A stretch of 13,579 bases of DNA from the NCBI GenBank assembly GCA_964419545.1, contig CAYQQU010000107.1:1-13579 (forward strand), in the 5' to 3' direction. The notes beneath the pieces were generated by a model. That model was not told the origin of the DNA. It did no database searches and saw nothing but the letters and a program-made list of their open reading frames with translations. Below are positions 7,675 through 13,579 of the stretch, one piece after another (position 1 is the first letter of the stretch; the number at the start of each line of letters is the position of its first letter). This DNA is from CAYQQU01 sp964419545 (GTDB lineage: Bacteria > Bacteroidota > Bacteroidia > Chitinophagales > Saprospiraceae). A program made the position numbers and the translations under genes.

Positions 7675-8781
7675 ATGAAAAACTTAAGTTTTTTTACGCT
7701 CTTTGTTTTGTCCATGTTCCTCGTAGCCTGTAATAACGACGACCTGGAAGAAACCCAACAAGACGCCAACCAAAACGACGCTCAATATTATATCGACCTG
7801 GCAGAAGACATGTTGGCGGAAGATGATGAGGAGTTAGAATTTCGAGGAAATGTGGTAACCGTTCCGGCTGTTTCGCAAGATGCGCTACAAGCAGCGGTGG
7901 ATCAGGCCGGACCCAATGGAACGGTAATATTAGCAGCCGGGGAACATACGGAAGAAAGTACGGTTACCATTACGCATCGTATGAATATCCGCGGGGAAGA
8001 AGGCGCGATCTTGAAGTTTAACACTGCGGAAGACCTGGATTATGAGTTTCCATCCTTAATCGACCCGGGTTTACATATTCTGAATACCAGCCGGGTGGTC
8101 ATTGAGAATATCACCTTCAAAAGTACCGATGGGCTAGCCGGCACGGCAATTTTGTGCCAGAATACCAGCCGGGTCCACATCCGGAATAATACCTTCCTGG
8201 AACATACCTATTGTATCATTCAGGACTATGCTGATTATTCCCGCATTTACAACAACAATTTGGTCTCCGCCTGGGACTGGTGTTTCATTAATGTAAATGG
8301 AAACTATACCCGGTTTTACAATAACATCTCCGGGCCGATCTTCGTCAGTGATAAAGGCGGGCTTATTTTTGAAAACCTATTTAATGATTTTCTTGGGATT
8401 CTTTTTTGTACTGCGGCTGATCCGACCGGCGGTCCGGGTTATCTTGAATTCACTGACGGCACTTACAGCAATACAGCAGAACCAGCCAACCGGTGGTTAT
8501 GCGTTAACAACACCGTGGAAAATGCTTATTCCGGCAACGGCATAACCATCATCGACGGCGCGCACGACAATACTTTGGTGAATAACAACGTCATCGGTCC
8601 GGTCAACTATGGAATCGAAATGGTTGGATTCACCGAACGCAATGGTTTCCCTTCCCCTACCTCCTATGACAACCTCGTCGTTTCTACAGCCTATCCGGAT
8701 GTGATCATTAAGGTTTGTGGAGAAAATAATGTGGCTATTGGTGGGAACCAGGTAGACACGGATGCGGATCCCTGTAATTGA
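7675..8781 (+). CDS. Parallel beta-helix lipoprotein
   Basis: A 368-residue exported lipoprotein. The lipobox LVAC puts the lipidated cysteine at 19. The residues after it (NNDDLEE) are acidic, resembling the export signals that send Bacteroidota lipoproteins to the cell surface. Residues 20-60 form an acidic linker. From about 62 (PNGTVILAAGEH, the usual opening of a pectate-lyase-like helix) to the end the sequence shows right-handed beta-helix rungs with Asn ladders: SRVVIENITF, SRVHIRNNTF, SRIYNNNLV, YTRFYNNISG and NTLVNNNVIG. The fold is shared by polysaccharide lyases, NosD-type proteins and carbohydrate epimerases. I cannot identify catalytic residues, so enzyme activity is unproven. 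Seven cysteines lie in the helix region, the last two residues being CN. It follows the hybrid regulator gene on the same strand and is the likely regulated target, perhaps binding or cleaving the sensed polysaccharide. Confidence 0.85.
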   Translation: MKNLSFFTLFVLSMFLVACNNDDLEETQQDANQNDAQYYIDLAEDMLAEDDEELEFRGNVVTVPAVSQDALQAAVDQAGPNGTVILAAGEHTEESTVTITHRMNIRGEEGAILKFNTAEDLDYEFPSLIDPGLHILNTSRVVIENITFKSTDGLAGTAILCQNTSRVHIRNNTFLEHTYCIIQDYADYSRIYNNNLVSAWDWCFINVNGNYTRFYNNISGPIFVSDKGGLIFENLFNDFLGILFCTAADPTGGPGYLEFTDGTYSNTAEPANRWLCVNNTVENAYSGNGITIIDGAHDNTLVNNNVIGPVNYGIEMVGFTERNGFPSPTSYDNLVVSTAYPDVIIKVCGENNVAIGGNQVDTDADPCN

Positions 8782-8820
8782 TTTTCTTGCCTGCATAACC
8801 CTATATTCTAAGAAAGTTTT

Positions 8821-8851
8821 AGGAGGCCGGTGTCATTGATGCCGGCCTCTT
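8821..8851 (+). terminator. Rho-independent terminator stem, separated from its T-tract by an insertion
   Basis: gaggccgg (8823-8830) pairs with ccggcctc (8842-8849), extended by a G-T and an A-T pair to 8821/8851, 40 bases after the lipoprotein stop codon. The stem is followed by only TT and then the palindromic element. The T-tract TTATTTTTT occurs at 9015-9023, just after that element. Removing the element and one TTA copy gives a stem followed immediately by TTATTTTTT, a standard terminator. Confidence 0.7.
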
Positions 8852-8852
8852 A

Positions 8853-9014
8853 GAGCTTGTTTGGAGGTAGTCATTTTGGCTGCAAAACCCAGCTTTTGGA
8901 ACCTCCCTGTGGCATTTTTCCGGCCCGTAGCGCTGCTATGAGCCGGAAAAATCCCTTCGGGAGAACCCAAAATCTGAGTTTTTCGCTTCAAAAGCACTAC
9001 CTCCAAACAAGCTC
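8853..9014. mobile_element. 162-bp MITE-like palindrome with 19-bp perfect ends and TTA duplication (IS5/IS1031-type ends)
   Basis: The ends gagcttgtttggaggtagt (8853-8871) and its exact complement (8996-9014) are flanked on both sides by TTA (8850-8852 and 9015-9017). Between them the two halves remain complementary with scattered mismatches and one indel. The inner stem atttttccggc (8914-8924) pairs exactly with 8942-8952, and the centre, tagcgctgcta, lies at 8933, the geometric middle. Ends beginning GAG with a 3-base TNA duplication fit the IS1031 subgroup of IS5 as I recall it. No transposase is encoded, so mobility would have to be supplied in trans. Short open frames across the element are by-products of its palindromic sequence. 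Confidence 0.82.
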
Positions 9015-9103
9015 TTATTTTTTCCGTGGCGGCGCACCGGAGTTTAAAAAAAGATAGGAGTTCCGAAAGTCCAACACTCAAAATGTCTAAAAAATTATGT
9101 AAA

Positions 9104-9131
9104 TTGATTTTTAAAAAGTCATTTATCTTAA
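9104..9131 (+). promoter_or_regulatory. Possible promoter of the ATPase gene
   Basis: TTG at 9104-9106 and TATCTTAA at 9124-9131, 17 bases apart, resemble the Bacteroidota -33 TTG and -7 TAnnTTTG boxes (two mismatches in the latter). They lie in a strongly A+T-rich stretch that begins after the displaced T-tract and would start transcription about 20 bases before the ATG at 9157. Confidence 0.33.
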
Positions 9132-9156
9132 AAAATTAGCCCTCTTACTCACGAGC

Positions 9157-10326
9157 ATGATCCAAAGAGAAATAAAAAATGCCATAAAAACGCTGCGGGG
9201 AAAATATCCTGTACTGACCATCACCGGTCCACGTCAAAGTGGAAAAACGACCCTGATAAAATCTCTTTTTCCAGACCTACCCTATTTCTCCATGGAAACG
9301 CCGGATATCAGAGAACAGGTGTTGCAAAACCCACGCGGCCTTTTTGCCCAATTCGGCCACCGTTTAATTATAGATGAGGTTCAGCGTACCCCCGACATGC
9401 TCTCTTACATCCAAACCATTGTAGATGAGGACCCAACAGCAGAATTCGTATTATCCGGTTCCCACAATCTGCTAATGCTCGAGCAGATTAGCCAGTCCCT
9501 TGCCGGGCGGTCCGCCATCTTTTACTTACTTCCATTTTCCTTCACCGAACTAAAATCAGGAAACTATTTTTCAGAACAATACGAAACATTAATTTTCCAA
9601 GGAAATTACCCAAGGCTATATGACCGTCATTTAACCCCTTTGCAGTTTTATCCCAACTACATTGAGACTTATGTACAACGCGACGTACGTCAGATAAAAA
9701 ACGTAGGCAACCTTAACCTTTTCACTCGTTTCCTCGCCATCTGCGCCGGTCACATTGGCCAGACGATCAACTACAGCAATCTTGCTAACGATGCCGGTGT
9801 TAGTGTTTCGACTGCCCGTAGCTGGCTATCCATTCTGGAAACGTCTTTTATTCTTTACCAACTCAATCCCTACTACCGCAACTTTAATAAGCGCATTACT
9901 AAAGCCACCAAATTGTACTTTTACGACACCGGTTTGGCCTGTTCTTTACTAAGATTAAATAATGTAACCGCTCTCGAAAATTACTACCAAAAAGGAGCGT
10001 TATTCGAGAACCTGATCATCAACGAAATCTGCAGGTATTTTTTTAACCGAGGTGAACGCCCCCCAATTTATTATTGGCGAGACCACAATCAACACGAAAT
10101 TGACCTCCTGCTGGATTACGGGGCTTCTTTGACTTGTATTGAAATTAAGTCCGGCCGCACCTTCAGCGCTGACTTTTTCAAGCAGTTGGCCTGGTTCCAA
10201 AAAATAACCCAAATCCCGCTGTCCGGCAACTATGTCATTTATGGTGGCGACCAGGACTGGGCATTGGAATACGGCCAACTCCTCAGCTGGCGCAATCTTC
10301 TCCAAATTTTCCCCCAAAACAAATAA
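9157..10326 (+). CDS. AAA-type ATPase with DUF4143 C-terminal domain
   Basis: A cytoplasmic 389-residue P-loop protein of the AAA_14/DUF4143 family, a very common and poorly understood group often found alone in accessory DNA. Walker A is GPRQSGKTT (Lys30), Walker B LIIDEVQ (Asp73, Glu74), and VLSGSHN at about 97-103 is a sensor-like strand. A winged-helix-like segment (NYSNLANDAGVSVSTARSW) begins at 205. The C-terminal domain contains HEIDLLLDYGASLTCIEIKSG, in which Asp316, Glu329 and Lys331 have the spacing of a PD-(D/E)xK nuclease-fold core, though nuclease activity has not generally been shown for the family. The length is normal and no truncation is seen. It faces MuiA convergently and has no operon partner. 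Its base composition is A+T-richer than its neighbours: one 60-base line at 10021 has 25 G+C. This suggests acquisition by transfer. Confidence 0.92.
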   Translation: MIQREIKNAIKTLRGKYPVLTITGPRQSGKTTLIKSLFPDLPYFSMETPDIREQVLQNPRGLFAQFGHRLIIDEVQRTPDMLSYIQTIVDEDPTAEFVLSGSHNLLMLEQISQSLAGRSAIFYLLPFSFTELKSGNYFSEQYETLIFQGNYPRLYDRHLTPLQFYPNYIETYVQRDVRQIKNVGNLNLFTRFLAICAGHIGQTINYSNLANDAGVSVSTARSWLSILETSFILYQLNPYYRNFNKRITKATKLYFYDTGLACSLLRLNNVTALENYYQKGALFENLIINEICRYFFNRGERPPIYYWRDHNQHEIDLLLDYGASLTCIEIKSGRTFSADFFKQLAWFQKITQIPLSGNYVIYGGDQDWALEYGQLLSWRNLLQIFPQNK

Positions 10327-10537
10327 CAGATTCCCCTATTTTGCCCTCCATGCAATACCCTTCCTTACAAATGGCATAATTCCATTGAGGAATCTCCTGA
10401 TCAAAATCGATAATGCCTTTGATGTTGGATTTAAACTTTTCACAAACAGTTAGCCCGGCTTATAAGATTTTCACCCGTCTTCGCCATCCCTTTTCCGGGT
10501 AGCCCTTCTTCCGATTTCCCAAGAGCGGGCGCCGGGA

Positions 10538-12124
10538 TCACTCCAACCGGAGGTTCATCTTTTTGGGATACTTCACCGAGTAGCGGAACGTCAGGGTTCT
10601 GGATGCACCGGGCGCCAGGGTTTCCAGCCAGGACAGTTTTCCCAGTCCTTCCACTACCCGGGCGCCGGAAGCGTTGTCCAGCACCACTTCGATCTCTTCG
10701 GTCGTCGACACCGGGTACTGGTCTTCGATCAGGATGTTGACGGGTTGCTTTTTGGCGTTGCGCAGTTCGATGCGCCAGCCTACCGTGCGCGTTTGTTTCC
10801 CGCCGATAAACTGTTTGTCCGTGTATTGCTTTTCTTTGGTGCGCCGGATCACGATGCCGGGATCGCGTCCGAGTTCCAGGCTGAGGCTGTCGGCGGTATT
10901 TTGCAGGCTCAGGTACGACTGGCCGAGGTAGGCGCCTTCCAGGAAGAGGCTGGCCTGACCATCGAGCAGGTTGTACTGTTCCCAGTCGGTGACATGGGCC
11001 CGCAGGTAAGCCGTGGGGTCCGGTTTGGGGAAAGCGTAGTATTCGTAGGTAGCCGGCAGTTCGTACTCGGCGATCTTCACCCCGTATTTTTTGCCGTCGG
11101 CGGGTACGTCATACGGTTCGGACACTACAAAAGCGACGGTAGTGGCGCGGCTCTCCTGGGTCACGGCCGGCCCGGGTGCGTAGCTGCGCCCCGGCGCCGG
11201 TTGGGCTTCGTAGACTTCCGGATCGGCATCGTATTGGAAATCTTCCAGCATCTTCGCGGGTTGCGGAGGGTAGAGCCACCAGGGCTGCCATTGCGGCGCG
11301 CGCTGGTTCAGGGAGGGGTTGCCGGTGGAGAGGGTGAGCCGGACGTCCGGCCAGTCTTCGCCCGTTTGCTGGTGCACCCGGGCGCGGTAGTCGAGCTGCA
11401 CCGGACTGGCGATATCGCTGACCCGCAAGTCGTAGACCGGCTCCCAACCGGCCGAACCGACCTGGTAGGTTATTTCGAAATCCACCCCGCTACGGCGGTT
11501 CGCCTCTACGGCCACCACCATCTGGCCGGTCGCTTTGGCCTGATTGCGGGTGCGCCATTCGCTGAGCTGTTTTTGGAAAGCCTCCTGTTCCTTGCGCAGC
11601 GTATCGATGCGTGCGGCGATGGCCAGTTTATCCAGGTTGATCTCCGTCAGTCGCTCCCGGTAGAAGGCGGTGATCGACCGGAGTTGATCGACCGTCAGGT
11701 TCTGGGTGTTTCCGCCTACCCGGCGGTTGGCTTCCAGCAGTGCTTCCTCTTCGGCATGTACCCTCAGGGCGGCTTCTTCCCGTTTGATCTCGGTTTCGAG
11801 CCGTTCGATTTCCCCTTCCAGGCGGGCGACCTCCTCGTCAGCTTTCGGCGGCTTGAGGAAATCTTTGCGAAAAGCCACCGAGAGGATAGTGATGGCTTCC
11901 GACGCGGAAAGCCGCAAACTGTTGGGATCAGCCTGGTCGGTCAGGCCCGTGAAGACCAGGGTGCTCCGCCCGGCCGGAAGGTCCGCCCGCGCCTGCCGGG
12001 TAACCTGGGCGCCGTCCAGAAAGACCGTGACGTTTTCTATTTCCGAAGCAATCGATAATTCCTGCGTATGGGCGAGCGGCCCTCCTGCCAAAAGCAAAAC
12101 AGCAATAAAAAGTCGGTAGTGCAT
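10538..12124 (-). CDS. MuiA-family exported protein (DUF4140/DUF4139)
   Basis: A 528-residue member of the mucoidy-inhibitor-A family, named from Azotobacter; the biochemical role is unknown. I place the start at ATG 12124 because the following residues MHYRLFIAVLLLAGG form a signal peptide. An upstream in-frame TTG at 12148 would add eight residues that spoil it. Residues about 27-125 form the DUF4140 domain (VTVFLDGAQVTRQA). A long coiled coil covers about 94-198 (RLEGEIERLETEIKREEAAL and later QEAFQKQLSEWRTR). DUF4139 covers about 210-525, with the hallmark VGSAGWEPVYDLR and, near the end, the immunoglobulin-like TLAPGASRTLTFRYSV. No membrane segment follows the signal, so it is periplasmic or outer-membrane-associated. 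It has its own transcription unit, reading toward the ATPase gene. The family call is confident. Confidence 0.93.
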   Translation of the reverse strand: MHYRLFIAVLLLAGGPLAHTQELSIASEIENVTVFLDGAQVTRQARADLPAGRSTLVFTGLTDQADPNSLRLSASEAITILSVAFRKDFLKPPKADEEVARLEGEIERLETEIKREEAALRVHAEEEALLEANRRVGGNTQNLTVDQLRSITAFYRERLTEINLDKLAIAARIDTLRKEQEAFQKQLSEWRTRNQAKATGQMVVAVEANRRSGVDFEITYQVGSAGWEPVYDLRVSDIASPVQLDYRARVHQQTGEDWPDVRLTLSTGNPSLNQRAPQWQPWWLYPPQPAKMLEDFQYDADPEVYEAQPAPGRSYAPGPAVTQESRATTVAFVVSEPYDVPADGKKYGVKIAEYELPATYEYYAFPKPDPTAYLRAHVTDWEQYNLLDGQASLFLEGAYLGQSYLSLQNTADSLSLELGRDPGIVIRRTKEKQYTDKQFIGGKQTRTVGWRIELRNAKKQPVNILIEDQYPVSTTEEIEVVLDNASGARVVEGLGKLSWLETLAPGASRTLTFRYSVKYPKKMNLRLE

Positions 12125-12195
12125 CTTTTTATGATATGATGGAAACAAAAGCGAGATTACACAAATTTTGCTCCTAAAAATAACCTGCCCCTGAA

Positions 12196-12338
12196 ACTGT
12201 GTAATAAATTCTTTTGCATTCGGGAGGCAGCGATTCTCGGTTTGGAAACCTTGTTGTGCTCACGTCTCAGCGGGACGAGCTATCGGTAGCCTATTTTGTA
12301 CGTAGTGATTGCCGTGCCGGAAGTACTTATTACACAGT
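12196..12338. repeat. 12-bp perfect inverted repeat bounding 143 bp in the MuiA/anti-sigma gap
   Basis: actgtgtaataa (12196-12207) recurs exactly inverted as ttattacacagt (12327-12338). The 119 bases between carry no recognisable gene. CTGTGTAA-type ends are known from some insertion sequences, so this could be a small non-autonomous element or remnant. A 12-base arm gives weaker evidence than the 19-base elements in this window, and no target duplication is seen. Nothing else was found in the gap 12125-12389. Confidence 0.45.
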
Positions 12339-12389
12339 GCACTTGTGCTTTGTCCCTGATAACCCAAAAAACCGAAAAGGTAAACCCCG

Positions 12390-13184
12390 TCAGCTGCGCT
12401 CGCCCAGCAGGTACATTTCCGATAAGGTCGGCGACGGGCTGCCGCCCCGCGGTTCGAGGGTAACGGCGAAGGCATTGGGTTCGGCCTCGAAAGGCAGGTC
12501 GATCAGGGCCCGGCCGTCGGCCTCGACTTCGAAGACGCCCATGCTTTCCTGGCCGTTGTCGACGATGGCCCACAGCTGGTACTGCCGGTCGGGGGGCGGC
12601 GCCGGCAATTCCAGCACCTGCAGGGAAGCTTGTCTTGCCGCCGGGTTCCAATAGACCACGGCGTTGGCGGAAGGCGCCTTGTCCGTGCCGTTGATGAGGG
12701 TCGGCTCGGTATCGGGATCCAGCAGGAAATTGATCAGCCGCTGGTAGGCCTCGCTCCCCGATTCCAGCTGCGCACAGTCGGCGGCGAGGGAGTCGAAGCG
12801 AACCTGGAGCGCGTCCAGTTCGGCTTCGGTTTGCCGGGCTTTTTGGTTTTGCGAAAGCCCCCACACCAACAGGGCCAGGGCCGCCGCCAGCATCAGGAGG
12901 AGCACGGCCGGGCCCACGCGGCGGCGCTTAGGCGGGCCGGTGGCAGCCTGGGTCTTTTCGCGGGCGTCGATCTTTTCCAGGATCTGTTGCTCCAGGGCGG
13001 CGGGCGCCGCGATAGCGTTGAGGCGGGCGCTGGTTTCGAGGGCCGCTTCGATGGCTTCGATCTCCGAACGGATCGCCGGGTACTGACGGGCATACTGCTC
13101 CACCTCCGCCCGTTCGGCGGCTGACAGATCGCCGAGCACGTATTGCTCTAAGACCCCGGATGCTATGTATGCCTGAATATCCAT
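12390..13184 (-). CDS. Anti-sigma factor, RskA-like
   Basis: A single-pass inner-membrane protein of 264 residues that would hold the adjacent ECF sigma factor inactive. Residues 1-75 are the cytoplasmic anti-sigma domain (EQYVLGDLSAAERAEVEQY, typical of the RskA group; there is no His-x3-Cys-x2-Cys zinc motif). KRRR at 86-89 precedes one membrane helix at 91-110, giving an N-in topology. Residues 112-145 form a periplasmic coiled coil. About 150-264 is the RskA C-terminal domain (ALIDLPFEAEPNAFAVTLEPRG and the preceding YQLWAIVDNG). It starts 18 bases after the sigma stop codon, so the two are almost certainly co-transcribed. Release of the sigma factor in this family follows regulated proteolysis. 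The family call is firm, the signal unknown. Confidence 0.92.
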   Translation of the reverse strand: MDIQAYIASGVLEQYVLGDLSAAERAEVEQYARQYPAIRSEIEAIEAALETSARLNAIAAPAALEQQILEKIDAREKTQAATGPPKRRRVGPAVLLLMLAAALALLVWGLSQNQKARQTEAELDALQVRFDSLAADCAQLESGSEAYQRLINFLLDPDTEPTLINGTDKAPSANAVVYWNPAARQASLQVLELPAPPPDRQYQLWAIVDNGQESMGVFEVEADGRALIDLPFEAEPNAFAVTLEPRGGSPSPTLSEMYLLGERS

Positions 13185-13202
13185 TCGTTTTCGATATCGC
13201 GA

Positions 13203-13579
13203 TTATTTAAGCAGCAACAACAAAAGAACGAGCAATTCTTCATTTCCGAGCACTTTGCGCAGCTCGGAGATGGCCGTACGGATCCTCGTCTTCACCGTAC
13301 CCAGCGGCAAAGAAAGTTCTTCCGCCAGTTCGGACTGGGTAAATCCTTTGAAATAGACGTATTCGATGAGCACGCGGTACTTGTCGTCCAGGTTTTTCAC
13401 TACCCGCCGCAGGCCGGCGTCTTCCGGGGAAGGCTGTTCCCGCAATGCGTCAAGAGTAAATACGGAAGCATCCAGCTCACCGGTTTTCTGGCTGTTGCGA
13501 TACCCGCCCGATCGCACCTTGTCGATGGCGGTGCGCCGGGTAATCTGGGCCAGCCAGGTAAAGAGGCGCCCCTTTTCCG
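13203..13579 (-). CDS. ECF-type RNA polymerase sigma factor, 5' end beyond the window
   Basis: The frame is open to the right edge, so only the last 124 residues are present. The apparent GTG start at 13517 is internal. Bases 13518-13577 continue in frame as the end of sigma region 2 (GRLFTWLAQITRRTAIDKVR), which binds the -10 element. After a linker of about 35 residues, region 4 runs from about SPEDAGLRRVV, with the helix-turn-helix TQSELAEELSLPLGTVKTRI that reads the -35 element. The last 11 residues (LLVLLLLLLK after EE) are an almost pure leucine tail beyond region 4, which is unusual for a soluble sigma factor. It is the first gene of the sigma/anti-sigma operon with the RskA-like gene. 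Confidence 0.93.
   Translation of the reverse strand, partial: EKGRLFTWLAQITRRTAIDKVRSGGYRNSQKTGELDASVFTLDALREQPSPEDAGLRRVVKNLDDKYRVLIEYVYFKGFTQSELAEELSLPLGTVKTRIRTAISELRKVLGNEELLVLLLLLLK

Noticed and set aside
8833..9081. Small open frames on both strands across the palindromic element
   Set aside because: The two strands encode near-identical peptides because the element is self-complementary; no gene-like features.
10327..10537. Possible gene fragment between the ATPase and MuiA genes
   Set aside because: A plus-strand frame runs to 10453 with faint protein-like composition, but no family was recognised, and no terminator hairpin was found in this convergent gap.
10745..12058. Long plus-strand open frame (437 codons) opposite MuiA
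   Set aside because: It is the antisense shadow of a GC-rich gene with unmistakable DUF4140/DUF4139 motifs; its translation shows no fold or signal.
12125..12148. Upstream TTG start for MuiA
   Set aside because: It would add eight residues before a good signal peptide; ATG at 12124 gives a standard one.
13515..13517. GTG as the start of the sigma factor
   Set aside because: The frame continues upstream into clear sigma region 2 sequence to the window edge.

Overview
The window looks like chromosomal DNA from a free-living Bacteroidota bacterium, most likely a Saprospiria/Lewinella-type lineage. The evidence is the gene families present: a one-protein hybrid two-component regulator (propeller, Y_Y_Y, histidine kinase, receiver and AraC domains), a short Bacteroidota-style lipoprotein signal, a Bacteroidota-style outer-membrane barrel protein, and weak matches to the TTG/TAnnTTTG promoter pattern in place of clear -35/-10 boxes. 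The genus is an inference. No rRNA, tRNA or CRISPR is visible.

Left part (1-3450): a secreted alpha/beta-hydrolase (lipase/esterase) with a complete catalytic domain is followed by the first ~35 residues of what looks like a second esterase domain. That domain stops abruptly at about 1489, next to a 155-bp element with 19-bp perfect inverted ends. Then come a small outer-membrane-barrel-like protein (minus strand) and, divergently, a thioredoxin with a C-terminal TPR-like region. A hexamer tract (TTTGRG-like) follows the thioredoxin stop codon.

Centre (3447-9156): a 1361-residue hybrid two-component sensor/regulator that probably starts at TTG is followed by a lipoprotein with a parallel beta-helix. 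The AraC domain of the regulator and the 142-bp gap, with a possible promoter and a 7-bp inverted repeat, suggest that the lipoprotein gene is its target. No SusC/SusD pair or glycoside hydrolase lies nearby. Downstream of the lipoprotein gene, a 162-bp MITE-like palindrome flanked by TTA duplications sits exactly between the terminator stem and its T-tract.

Right part (9157-13579): a solitary AAA-type ATPase of the DUF4143 family, visibly richer in A+T than its neighbours. Then, all on the minus strand, come a MuiA-family (DUF4140/DUF4139) exported protein and an ECF sigma factor/RskA-like anti-sigma operon. The sigma gene runs off the right edge. The MuiA/anti-sigma gap contains another small inverted-repeat pair.

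The region is a series of mostly independent genes, not one pathway. The tightest functional units are the regulator/lipoprotein pair and the sigma/anti-sigma pair. The most unusual signals are the three short inverted-repeat elements, one of which appears to have broken a coding gene and one to have split a terminator.
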